From Candidatus Nomurabacteria bacterium (GTDB lineage: Bacteria > Patescibacteriota > Minisyncoccia > Phycocordibacterales > UBA9973), in assembly GCA_025361085.1 (NCBI GenBank), contig JANYAX010000028.1, positions 1 through 33,064 of the forward strand: a stretch of DNA of 33,064 nucleotides, given 5' to 3'. Shown piece after piece: positions 23,282-30,965 of the stretch. A program made the position numbers and the translations under genes. How positions within the stretch are numbered: position 1 is the stretch's first letter; the number at the start of each line of letters is the position of its first letter. The notes beneath the pieces are model-generated. The model was given only the letters and a program-made list of their open reading frames with translations, was not told where the DNA came from and searched no databases.

Positions 23282-23315
23282 TAGTTGATTATAACACAAA
23301 AAGTTAAATGAGTAA

Positions 23316-25493
23316 CTATTTATTAAAAACTATCTCAATATTATGAGTTTCTGAATTTACCCCACCACCTTCAACACTATTTATTTCTTCTAGTTCAAAC
23401 TCTGCTTCTATTGGTATAACTACCATCTCTCGTTTATCGTCAACGCTTCTTTCTTGAACCAAAAGTCCAGATTGTTCAAGTTGGGGAAGTATTTGAATTC
23501 TAAGGCTTTGCATACTTAATGGTCGTCCATACAACTTAAAGTGCCGATTAAGAATTTCCTTTCTTGTTACAAATGTTTTCTTATCATCTGGAGATGAAAA
23601 ACCTCCATAAGTAGAGGCCGGTTCTTTCCATAAAGGAATTATAATTCTTGTGTAAATCTCAAATATATAAGGAGATAAACCATAATCTTGCCCATAAGAT
23701 ATTTTCTCCCACAAATTAAAAGCACTAAAGATATCTTCTTCTGTTGCAAAAATACATGATCCTTCTCTTTTTCTAAACCAAAGATTAAGCAAAGAAAATC
23801 CTTTAATAATACTAATTATCTTTTTAATGTCTCTTTGTTGCCTTGGTTTTAAACTTTTATTATCTTTTAAAAATAATTCTTCTATAAGTTGTTTGTTTTC
23901 TATTTTTATATTATCTATTTTTTCTTGCCTTATTCCCAAGATTCTTTTTTTTAAAAGATTTCTATCGTAATCATTATTTACAATATCCATAAACTTTTCA
24001 TGATCTGTTTCTTTGAATATTGACTGCTGAATTCCTTGATAAAGCTTATCGTGTTCAATTGATGGACTAAGAACTATAAATCTAGTACTTTCTTGTTCAT
24101 CTATTTTGAAATTAGCACTACAAAAATAAACTGTTGGATAACCAATAATAGTTATATTTTTTGTTCTATTTCCACCAGATTGGTTTTTGTCAGTTATTTT
24201 AGCATGAGACTCTTTTGAGTCATGAGATAATAAAGATCTTAATCTAGAAAGTAAACTGGGGTCAGGCATATCAGTAAATATTAAAATCTTCCTTGAAAGA
24301 TCTACTGTCATCTCATTCTTATCTTTATTGTAACGTCCTTGCTCATGGAAAAATGCAGTTGGACTACAGTTTGCAAGTATAATAGAGTCTTCTTTTGGAA
24401 ATAAATCTACAACAGATAAAGGAATGTGACTCTTACCTGTCGAACTTGGTGCACTAAAAAATACATTAGTTTGAGATTCATAAGTATAAGTCGTGAGCAT
24501 TGTTAAAAATGTAATTGCTTTATTTTCATCATCTTTTTTTATTGTTAGATCAAGTATTTTACAAATGTCTTCTATTTTAATTTCTTCAAATATTGATGCG
24601 TCAATTTCTTCTGGGTATTTTTTTGCATATTTTGTAAAAAGATCATTTATTGGTAATCCAAGTCGAACTATATAATCTCCAAGATCTCCCTTATCACCAA
24701 CTTCATTTGGAAGTGTAATAATAAATAGATTAATACATCCATTTTTATATAGCATTGAAGCCATCTTTTGTTCTCCAATTCTCCCAGCTTCATCATTATC
24801 ATAACAAATATAATAAGTAACTTCTGGTTTAAAATATTCACCCCAGCTATCTTTTGCTGTATTAGCCCCGTGTGTATTAGTTATACATGGAATATTATTA
24901 GATCTCATAAGTAATGTATCCATTTCCCCTTCAGAGATTAATAAATTATTCTCAGCCATTAATAAAGTTTCCCAATCATAAATTTGAGCTGTTATTTTTT
25001 CTTTATCAGTACTTTTAGGCCAAGTCATTTTATTTTTCCCAACTTCTGGATCTTGACGAAGTTTAAACAATAAATAATTCCCATTAATATCTTTTATAGG
25101 AATTGTTATCCACCAATTATGATAAAAAAAACCATACCCGATTTTTTCTTTATCAATTATTTCATTTGTTATACCTCTTTTGTTTAAATATTCTCTAATT
25201 CTTTCAGGTAAATTTTTATTACAATTTTCAACCACTGAAGGTGTTAATGTTCTTATGTTTCTTTTATTTTCTTTTTCTACTAAATCTCCAAGATGTTTTC
25301 TGAGAGTAGTCATATTTCCTGTTGCATTACATTTTTTACAATGATACTGACCTGTATCCATACTAAAATACAAATGTGTCTCGTTTCCCTTACTGTTGTC
25401 ATCACAACCAGAAAACAAACATTTTGTAACCAATTCTCCATTAACAGTTCGAAAGACTATACCTTTCTCACTCAAATATTTTTCAATATTCAT
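23316..25493 (-). CDS. Mobile-element primase-helicase (CHC2-like zinc finger, TOPRIM, AAA-type ATPase, winged helix)
   Basis: A 725-residue replication protein. Residues 25-55 form a CHC2-like zinc finger (C25, C30, C52, C55). A TOPRIM domain has E188-G-E190 and D232-N-D234, the catalytic pattern of DnaG-type primases and of plasmid and phage primase-helicases. An ATPase domain has Walker A APSSTGKS (348-355) and Walker B ILIFTD (403-408), with SANFKIDEQESTRFIVLSP further on. The C-terminus is a probable winged helix (VTRKEILNRHFKLYGRPL). The layout suggests it primes and unwinds the element's own DNA. Rigid family assignment was not possible. Confidence 0.85.
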   Translation of the reverse strand: MNIEKYLSEKGIVFRTVNGELVTKCLFSGCDDNSKGNETHLYFSMDTGQYHCKKCNATGNMTTLRKHLGDLVEKENKRNIRTLTPSVVENCNKNLPERIREYLNKRGITNEIIDKEKIGYGFFYHNWWITIPIKDINGNYLLFKLRQDPEVGKNKMTWPKSTDKEKITAQIYDWETLLMAENNLLISEGEMDTLLMRSNNIPCITNTHGANTAKDSWGEYFKPEVTYYICYDNDEAGRIGEQKMASMLYKNGCINLFIITLPNEVGDKGDLGDYIVRLGLPINDLFTKYAKKYPEEIDASIFEEIKIEDICKILDLTIKKDDENKAITFLTMLTTYTYESQTNVFFSAPSSTGKSHIPLSVVDLFPKEDSIILANCSPTAFFHEQGRYNKDKNEMTVDLSRKILIFTDMPDPSLLSRLRSLLSHDSKESHAKITDKNQSGGNRTKNITIIGYPTVYFCSANFKIDEQESTRFIVLSPSIEHDKLYQGIQQSIFKETDHEKFMDIVNNDYDRNLLKKRILGIRQEKIDNIKIENKQLIEELFLKDNKSLKPRQQRDIKKIISIIKGFSLLNLWFRKREGSCIFATEEDIFSAFNLWEKISYGQDYGLSPYIFEIYTRIIIPLWKEPASTYGGFSSPDDKKTFVTRKEILNRHFKLYGRPLSMQSLRIQILPQLEQSGLLVQERSVDDKREMVVIPIEAEFELEEINSVEGGGVNSETHNIEIVFNK

Positions 25494-25515
25494 AATATAT
25501 ATTTAATAAAATACC

Positions 25516-25692
25516 TCAATTATCTTTATTAGCAGATGATTGATTTATTTTGTTATTTTGCTGTTGTACAGCGTTAATAAGGCAAACAAGTGCCGTAATT
25601 TCATCACGGGCTTTAGATTTATCAATTAACTCATTATACTCTTCGAGATATATTGATATATATTTTTCTAAATATTTTTCACTTATTTGCAT
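25516..25692 (-). CDS. Hypothetical small helical protein (58 aa; up to 83 aa)
   Basis: An unrecognised small protein. From the ATG at 25692 it begins MQISEKYLEKYISIYLEEYNEL and is predicted all-helical, with a Gln/Asn/Ser-rich tail. A GTG at 25767 would give 83 residues, but that start sits in the stem of a hairpin (25753-25767) and the extension looks less protein-like. It lies 22 bases upstream of the primase-helicase gene and may be its operon partner. Confidence 0.5.
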   Translation of the reverse strand: MQISEKYLEKYISIYLEEYNELIDKSKARDEITALVCLINAVQQQNNKINQSSANKDN

Positions 25693-25752
25693 AAATTTAA
25701 TAAATGGCACTTTTAGAGACTTGATCTGCGCCAACACATCAAGTCCCCGAAG

Positions 25753-25791
25753 GTGCCCATTTGGCACAGAATCATAGAAAAAACTATGATT
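25753..25791. repeat. Two adjacent hairpins between small gene and tandem repeats
   Basis: GTGCC/GGCAC (25753-25757 and 25763-25767) and AATCATAG/CTATGATT (25770-25777 and 25784-25791, loop A6). The second has the look of a weak terminator or a protein-binding palindrome. Confidence 0.4.
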
Positions 25792-25840
25792 GTTTTAAAT
25801 ATATGCAATAAAAAATTCCACACACTAAAAAGCTATGGAA

Positions 25841-25880
25841 TCATACTATTTCATACTATTTCATACTATTTCAGACTATT
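25841..25880. repeat. 10-bp tandem repeat, four units
   Basis: TCATACTATT occurs three times without gap (25841-25870) and a fourth unit TCAGACTATT follows (25871-25880). The 10-base period places every unit on the same face of the helix. It overlaps the 3' end of the 266-aa gene and is close to the primase gene, so an origin, iteron-like or partition site is possible. Confidence 0.75.
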
Positions 25881-26676
25881 TCGGTTTTTTAACAAAATGC
25901 TTTAATTGCTTTATTTCCTCCATTAATTTTTTGTAGTTTATTTCTTCGTTTTCTAATTGACTTGCAAGTACATTGTTTCTAAAAAAAAGAGCATTTTTTG
26001 AAATATTTGTAAAAAAAATCTTTCTTAACATTTTTTTAAAACCAAGATCTTCTATCATGCCCAAAATTCTACGTGTTAACTTGTAATTTAGTTCTTGGTT
26101 TGTTTTCATAATATCTTTTTCAATAAAAGATTTTGTTAATTTTGTTTCTGGATTTCTTAAAACAACTTCAAAAAAATTTAATGCCTGTCCGTCATAGCGT
26201 GGATTAGATAAAATATATTTATCATTTAAGATAATAACGTCTCTCATTTTGTATTTTTCTAAACTAACAAAATATTTTGGTGACACTGATAATTCTATTA
26301 AAAAATTCTTAATTTTGGAAGGAATAAATTCACATTTGTAATTTATAAAAAATACTTCAGTATTAGAATATGGAATCTCATATTTACCATCATTACTTAT
26401 GCCACCTTCTTCTATTACTTCTTTTAACCCATTACTTAAGAGATGATACTCCTTTAAATATTTCTCTTTTTTTAGAAATCTAAATACAAATTTTATAATT
26501 TCATTGTCGTTATTTTCAAAATCTTCTGTATAAAAGGTAATAGAAATTGTTGTTAATTTATTTTCCAAAACATTGTCTGGTATATTTTTATAGATTAACT
26601 TTAAAACTCTTATTATTGACTCCTCAGAAGGTAAGTTTTCCCCTTTTATTTTAATATTTTGTTTTATTTGGCGCAT
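25876..26676 (-). CDS. Hypothetical element protein with possible winged-helix C-terminus (266 aa)
   Basis: I do not recognise this protein. It is soluble, Lys- and Ile-rich, with an N-terminal region (residues 1-120) of mixed helix and strand and a C-terminal region (about 150-240) rich in regular helices (ALNFFEVVLRNP, KLTRRILGMIEDLGFKKMLRKIFF), resembling a DNA-binding helix set followed by a basic stretch and a terminal coiled coil. Its place beside the primase gene and 10-bp tandem repeats would suit a replication initiator or regulator, but that is inference. It diverges from the structured RNA and cargo operon at 26771 onwards. Confidence 0.65.
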   Translation of the reverse strand: MRQIKQNIKIKGENLPSEESIIRVLKLIYKNIPDNVLENKLTTISITFYTEDFENNDNEIIKFVFRFLKKEKYLKEYHLLSNGLKEVIEEGGISNDGKYEIPYSNTEVFFINYKCEFIPSKIKNFLIELSVSPKYFVSLEKYKMRDVIILNDKYILSNPRYDGQALNFFEVVLRNPETKLTKSFIEKDIMKTNQELNYKLTRRILGMIEDLGFKKMLRKIFFTNISKNALFFRNNVLASQLENEEINYKKLMEEIKQLKHFVKKPK

Positions 26677-26770
26677 ATTGCTAGCATACCTAAAAAGAGG
26701 TATTATTTCAATACAACTTAATAAGAGTAGCCTAAACCTTTATTTTATAAAGGTATGGTTAATAAACAGT

Positions 26771-26870
26771 CCTGACAGACATAAAGAACCCATCATATGG
26801 GGTTGTCTGTCAGGCCATGCAGGAAACTGCATGAGAGATCTCGGTCTCTACCTATGTGGTGGGCTTTTTG
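26771..26870 (+). ncRNA. Uncharacterised multi-hairpin RNA upstream of the cargo genes
   Basis: Four consecutive elements: an 11-bp perfect stem CCTGACAGACA/TGTCTGTCAGG (26771-26781 and 26804-26814) with an inner CCCAT/ATGGG stem; a 7-bp hairpin CATGCAG/CTGCATG closed by a GNRA loop GAAA (26816-26833); a short hairpin AGAGA/TCTCT (26834-26849); and a weak stem CTACC/GGTGG followed by a T run (26848-26869). The gap 26677-26911 has no gene. It resembles a riboswitch or attenuator leader, or a stand-alone small RNA; I could not match it to a known class. Confidence 0.6.
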
Positions 26871-26911
26871 TTTTTCTATTACATAGATAATTTATTAAAT
26901 AAATTATCTTT

Positions 26912-27967
26912 ATGAATAAAATAAAACTATTTGGAATAATTATTATAAGTTTGATTGTAATATTTCCATCAGTAATAAAAGCTACTTCTGGTGCTTGCTC
27001 TTCTCATGGTGGAGTTAATTGTTCAGCAGGAATGGGCAACTTGGGAGCAAATGCTATTTGTAATGATGGCTTCGAAAGTTCTACCAGCTACTACGATACA
27101 AAAGAGTGTACTGGTAATTTTTCTACATGTAGTGAACCAATAAAAGGATCTTGTTCTGATAATTCAGATATTGTGCGTCATTGTGGAACTCCTAGTCAAT
27201 ATACATATGAAATGTATGATATTTGCAGGAATGATTGTCAGAATCAAATAAATCAATATCAATCACAGTTACAAACATATAATAATTGTATTTCTAATAC
27301 AAACCAAAATTACACTTCAAATACCACAACAATAGATAAGGACACATATGTAAATCAAAAAATGCAAGAATACTGTGTTGGAAAATATGGCAATAGTGTG
27401 AAATATAATTCGACAAAAATTGTATGCGAATGTATCGATGGATATTTTATGAATTCAAATATGCAATGTATGCTCAAAGAACAAGTATATCAAGAGCGTT
27501 GTGTTGAGCGTGATGGTTTAAATTCTAAATACGACCCAACGACAAATAACTGTAAATGTAATGATGGCTATGTTATTGGAAATACCGAAGATAGTAAATG
27601 CGAAACATTAGATCAATTTTGCACAGATCATTACGGATTGAATGTGCATGTCGAGGATAATAAATGTACATGCAATAGTGGCTATACTTTAAATATAAGT
27701 AATTCTATATGTGAAATACAAAAAACCCCAATCAAACAAACAAAATCTGACAACAAAAAGACAGCAAAAGAAAAAGACACAGTTGATAGTCCAAAGTTAA
27801 ATGACATCTTAGTAAAAACTCCTACAACTACCATAACTAATTATCCATACGAATCGGTGTTTAACACTCCCACAACAACTACTCCAGTTTCCATAAATGT
27901 TTCACCCCAAAAACATAAAAATGTATTTCGCAAAATGTTTGATTTTATTAAAAATATATTTAATTAA
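26912..27967 (+). CDS. Secreted cysteine-rich protein with EGF-like repeats
   Basis: A 351-residue exported protein. The signal peptide is residues 1-24 (FGIIIISLIVIFPSVIKA). Next comes a CSSHGGVNCSAG segment with paired cysteines, an N/Q-rich middle, then three similar cysteine repeats, each of the form C..(Y/G)G.....C.C..GY........C (for example CVERDGLNSKYDPTTNNC then KCNDGYV), reminiscent of EGF-like modules. The tail is Thr/Pro-rich and ends in a basic, hydrophobic helix (FRKMFDFIKNIFN). It is probably a cell-surface or secreted factor; the ligand is unknown. It opens a plus-strand run of small genes. Confidence 0.75.
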   Translation: MNKIKLFGIIIISLIVIFPSVIKATSGACSSHGGVNCSAGMGNLGANAICNDGFESSTSYYDTKECTGNFSTCSEPIKGSCSDNSDIVRHCGTPSQYTYEMYDICRNDCQNQINQYQSQLQTYNNCISNTNQNYTSNTTTIDKDTYVNQKMQEYCVGKYGNSVKYNSTKIVCECIDGYFMNSNMQCMLKEQVYQERCVERDGLNSKYDPTTNNCKCNDGYVIGNTEDSKCETLDQFCTDHYGLNVHVEDNKCTCNSGYTLNISNSICEIQKTPIKQTKSDNKKTAKEKDTVDSPKLNDILVKTPTTTITNYPYESVFNTPTTTTPVSINVSPQKHKNVFRKMFDFIKNIFN

Positions 27968-27968
27968 T

Positions 27969-28220
27969 ATGAAAAAACTAATCATGGAGATATTAAAAAA
28001 ATTAAATGAATGGAAATTTATTTTACTAGTAATATTTATTGTCGTTGGATGTTTTTATTGGTATGAACTAAGACCATCTATTATTTATTCAAGATGTAAT
28101 AATGAAGCCATAAAAGAAACAGATGAAATATTGGGGTCATATGAATATTCTGGTGCGGGTAGAGATTTATATAATATAAAATATTCAGTGTGTTTAAGAT
28201 CTAAAGGAGTTAATAACTAA
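27969..28220 (+). CDS. Small membrane-anchored protein (83 aa)
   Basis: Starts one base after the stop of the Cys-rich gene. One hydrophobic segment (residues 17-31, FILLVIFIVVGCFYW) after a basic N-terminus, then a short outer domain with two cysteines (SRCNNEAIK and YSVCLRSKG). Family unknown. The tight spacing implies co-transcription with the secreted protein. Confidence 0.6.
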   Translation: MKKLIMEILKKLNEWKFILLVIFIVVGCFYWYELRPSIIYSRCNNEAIKETDEILGSYEYSGAGRDLYNIKYSVCLRSKGVNN

Positions 28221-28288
28221 ATTAAAGAAAGAATCTACATAATTAATTATGGTATATTATTAACAATGAACAAAAAATAATCAATATT

Positions 28289-28984
28289 ATGAACACATCA
28301 GAAAAAATACAAACTAGTTTGTCCGTACTACTTACTACCTTGGCTTTCCCCATAATGTTTTTAAATCTAGCTGGTGGAATTATTTCAGGTATTTGGTTAA
28401 TTATTATAGGTAAATTAAGTCTTGTTATTTTCTCCCTTCTTCTTACATTTATTGCTACGAAGGTTCTCGGCCTTATACTTGCACCCACATTACTTTTAAT
28501 GCACCCAGTTGCTAAGGCTCTAGAGAATAAAAAATATACAAAAGTTTATATATTATCAGCATTAGCTAATTTTTGGGATTATTTAGTAATGACAGTTTGG
28601 TGTGTAGGAAGTTTTATTTATATTGTTAATTATACAAATAGTGGTTCTATATGGCCCTATCTACTTTTAGGTTATTGTGTCGCTACAGTACCATGGACTT
28701 ATATAGCTTCCCATGAAGATTCAAATGAAGTTAACGCATCAACAATAGGGACTTTTTTTGTTTGTCTTGGAACCATAGCAATGATGATGATTGCGATTTT
28801 TTCTAAAACCCCAAATCTTGGTTCAATGTTAATAGTATTCATCATTGCAATGCTTGTTGCATGGATAATGCAAGTGATTTTATTAATATCAAATATAAAG
28901 TCTACTGAAGTACGAAACGATAATAACATAGAAGAAAGTGAGGGTGCACCAGAAGATAGTTATTCATTATTTTCTGATAATTAA
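28289..28984 (+). CDS. Hypothetical polytopic membrane protein (231 aa)
   Basis: About six hydrophobic segments: residues 10-30, 33-70 (two), 90-112, 120-140, 152-170 and 176-198, followed by an acidic tail (NNIEESEGAPEDSYS). Glycine and tryptophan are frequent in the helices. No family recognised. It may form a surface or transport module with the neighbouring secreted and anchored proteins of the element. Confidence 0.65.
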   Translation: MNTSEKIQTSLSVLLTTLAFPIMFLNLAGGIISGIWLIIIGKLSLVIFSLLLTFIATKVLGLILAPTLLLMHPVAKALENKKYTKVYILSALANFWDYLVMTVWCVGSFIYIVNYTNSGSIWPYLLLGYCVATVPWTYIASHEDSNEVNASTIGTFFVCLGTIAMMMIAIFSKTPNLGSMLIVFIIAMLVAWIMQVILLISNIKSTEVRNDNNIEESEGAPEDSYSLFSDN

Positions 28985-29069
28985 AATAAACTATGTACTG
29001 AACCTATTCTTTACATAGAAATCAAAATATTATCAGCACAACCAATTTATCAAAGAATAATAAACGATT

Positions 29070-29294
29070 ATGAAAATAAAATTCAATCAGCCAACGAAAA
29101 TAAAAGCGATACAGTTTCTAGGAAGTCTGTTTCAGGGGAAGAAAAAGGAAGTACAAAAGGAGGAAAAGAAAATAATCAACTTAATAGATATCAAGAAGTT
29201 TCTACAGGGCAGGAAATGGGAGGAACTAACAGAGAAGGAACAAATAGAAATCTCCCAGAAAATAGCCGACCTAATATCGAAGGAAAGTGACTAA
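29070..29294 (+). CDS. Hypothetical small basic protein (74 aa)
   Basis: A Lys/Glu/Ile-rich helical protein with a C-terminal part (KKFLQGRKWEELTEKEQIEI) that reads like a genuine amphipathic domain. No family recognised. Another frame is also open here but has no start codon. Part of the plus-strand small-gene run. Confidence 0.5.
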   Translation: MKIKFNQPTKIKAIQFLGSLFQGKKKEVQKEEKKIINLIDIKKFLQGRKWEELTEKEQIEISQKIADLISKESD

Positions 29295-29310
29295 ATTATT
29301 AATATAAACT

Positions 29311-29445
29311 ATGAAAATAATTATTTTTTTAATAATTTGGGTAGGGTTAATGCTTATCTTCTCAGATAAGGTTATTCCTAATATTACTAGTGATAATGAT
29401 AAATCTTGTTACCAAAATGGACACCCACTTTGGACAGATTGTTAA
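29311..29445 (+). CDS. Putative small membrane or secreted peptide (44 aa)
   Basis: A short frame from the ATG at 29311: a hydrophobic start (KIIIFLIIWVGLMLIFS) and a polar tail with two cysteines ending LWTDC. It starts 16 bases after the previous gene and stops four bases before the next start, which supports it as a real gene; a frame reading from 29390 across it is less likely. Confidence 0.5.
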   Translation: MKIIIFLIIWVGLMLIFSDKVIPNITSDNDKSCYQNGHPLWTDC

Positions 29446-29449
29446 ATAT

Positions 29450-30076
29450 ATGAGCGAAAATAAATCAGAAAAATTAATTTGTAAAGACTTTAAACCAATT
29501 ATAGAAAAAGCTATAAAAGAACTAAAAGATGGTGAAAATCGTTTTGTTATTTCTGATTCTTTAGTAAAGTATCCTTTTATTAGTGAATTTCCTAATCCAG
29601 ATTTTTCTGAAAGAGTATCTTCTGATTATGGAGTACCATCAAACAATAAAGAAATTGAAGCAGATTATTTTGAAGAAGTAAGATTGTTAAAACAATTAAT
29701 AAAAGAAGCAGATATTCAAATAAATCTTTCAAATTGGCAAATATCAGGAAATAAAAGTGGAGAAGATATGTGGAAAGAATTAAATATTCAAGCATACTCT
29801 ATTCAGTTGTGGGATTGGTATGCAATTCCATTACGATATAAAAATAATGCCATATATATTATATGGCCACCACAAGATGTATATCAAGGAACACCAATTA
29901 TACATAGCTATCCTATTGATTTTTTTCTAAAAATTCTTTCTGGAGTTTTAGAAAAACAGACAGAAGATCATATAAAAACATTAAAAATGTTAAATCTTTG
30001 GAAAAATTTTGGAATGATAGTTCTTACAATTTTTATAATTTTTGTTTTAACTAAATTATTAATAATAATGAATTAA
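29450..30076 (+). CDS. Hypothetical C-terminally anchored protein (208 aa)
   Basis: Begins MSENKSEKLICKD at the ATG at 29450, preceded by TAAATAT like other starts in the element; an in-frame ATG at 29390 overlaps the 44-aa gene. The bulk is soluble with several Trp and Tyr (LSNWQISG, LWDWYAIPLRYKNNAIYIIWPP). One hydrophobic helix near the C-terminus (FGMIVLTIFIIFVLTKLLII) would anchor it in the membrane. No family recognised. Confidence 0.6.
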   Translation: MSENKSEKLICKDFKPIIEKAIKELKDGENRFVISDSLVKYPFISEFPNPDFSERVSSDYGVPSNNKEIEADYFEEVRLLKQLIKEADIQINLSNWQISGNKSGEDMWKELNIQAYSIQLWDWYAIPLRYKNNAIYIIWPPQDVYQGTPIIHSYPIDFFLKILSGVLEKQTEDHIKTLKMLNLWKNFGMIVLTIFIIFVLTKLLIIMN

Positions 30077-30093
30077 AGAAATAAAAGATATAT

Positions 30094-30252
30094 ATGAAAA
30101 AGAAAACTACAACAATGTCACAGGAAGAAGAGAAACTACGCTACCAAGAGGCGGTGAGAATGGTTCAATTTCTAGTGAAAATAGGTCAGATAAAGAAAAT
30201 GCCATCAGAAGCGGAAATGAAGGCGTATTGGGAGAAACTAAAGAAGTACTAA
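30094..30252 (+). CDS. Small paralogous protein A (52 aa)
   Basis: Starts at AAGATATATATG and encodes MKKKTTTMSQEEEKLRYQEAV followed by VQFLVKIGQIKKMPSEAEMKAYWEK. The second half is almost identical to protein B nine bases downstream, and the first halves match in length with conservative changes (Y17, A20-V21, L27-V28). It is probably a short amphipathic helix pair; function unknown. An overlapping frame is open through both copies but has no start codon upstream. Confidence 0.55.
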   Translation: MKKKTTTMSQEEEKLRYQEAVRMVQFLVKIGQIKKMPSEAEMKAYWEKLKKY

Positions 30253-30261
30253 AAGATATAT

Positions 30262-30417
30262 ATGCAAAAGAAAACTACAACAAACAAACAGGTGCCAGAC
30301 ATAATGAATTACCAGTTCGCAGTGAATCTAGTAAAGCACTTAGTGAAAATAGGTCAGATAAAGAAAATGCCATCAGAGGAGGAAATGAAGGCGTATTGGG
30401 AGAAGATTAATAAATAA
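30262..30417 (+). CDS. Small paralogous protein B (51 aa)
   Basis: Tandem paralogue of protein A, from the same leader AAGATATATATG. It shares KKTTT at the start and KIGQIKKMPSEEEMKAYWEK at the end. Differences concentrate in residues 8-27, where hydrophobic positions are kept (NYQFAVNLVKHLV against RYQEAVRMVQFLV). Confidence 0.55.
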   Translation: MQKKTTTNKQVPDIMNYQFAVNLVKHLVKIGQIKKMPSEEEMKAYWEKINK

Positions 30418-30495
30418 AATTATCTATACTTTTATTTATTAAATTATCTTTTGATTAATTGATTTAATCAATCATTTTATGATGCAAATAAGTGA

Positions 30496-30501
30496 TATAA
30501 T
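30496..30501 (+). promoter_or_regulatory. -10 box of the 117-aa gene
   Basis: TATAAT six bases before the ATG at 30508, predicting a leaderless mRNA. The preceding gap (30418-30495) is AT-rich with short inverted repeats and no gene. Confidence 0.5.
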
Positions 30502-30507
30502 TTAAGT

Positions 30508-30861
30508 ATGAATAATAAACGTGGTGGTAAAAGAATAGGAGCAGGAAGAAAGAAAGGATTAGCCTCGATTAGTGCTGAAAAGGCTAGAGAATACACCGTA
30601 AAACGTATAGCTGAGGAACTAGAACCTCTTTTAACGGGTCAAATTGAGCTTGCAAAGGGTTTATATACGGAAATTGAAGATGAACAAGAAGGTATCAAGA
30701 AGGTATACCAGAAAGCGCCAGATTACCGTGTAGGGGCATTCCTTTTAAATCAACTAATAGGTAAGGCAAAAGAGACTTCTGATATCAATATTGAAGGTAG
30801 TTTTTCGTTGAGTAAATTAGCTCAAATGAGGGAAGAGTCAAGAAAACAAGAATCTACTTAA
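30508..30861 (+). CDS. Small-terminase-like or DNA-binding protein with AT-hook-like N-terminus (117 aa)
   Basis: The start NNKRGGKRIGAGRKKG is the basic Gly/Arg motif often found at the N-terminus of phage small terminase-like and related DNA-binding proteins. A helical part follows (AEKAREYTVKRIAEELEPLL), then KAPDYRVGAFLLNQLIGKAKET and a Ser/Glu tail. The middle fits a short coiled helical oligomerisation region. No large terminase is present, so a packaging role is unproven; a regulator or partition-like role is equally possible. Confidence 0.6.
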   Translation: MNNKRGGKRIGAGRKKGLASISAEKAREYTVKRIAEELEPLLTGQIELAKGLYTEIEDEQEGIKKVYQKAPDYRVGAFLLNQLIGKAKETSDINIEGSFSLSKLAQMREESRKQEST

Positions 30862-30965
30862 ACTAATATAGTATTTAAGGGTGTGGGGTTAAATCATTAA
30901 TTTTACAGATCCAATTTGATAAATTTGGTATGTAAATAGGTACTAAAGAATTTATAAGTTCCGTT

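Noticed and set aside
25841-25880. CRISPR array
   Set aside because: Units are 10 bp and contiguous with no spacers, and no cas genes are present.
28989-29290. Long open frame overlapping the 74-aa gene
   Set aside because: No ATG at its start and composition typical of a shadow frame.
30228-30410. 60-codon frame overlapping the two mini-genes
   Set aside because: It has no good start context, is hydrophilic in the way expected of a shifted A-rich frame, and the other frame gives two paralogues with matching leaders. Not fully excluded.
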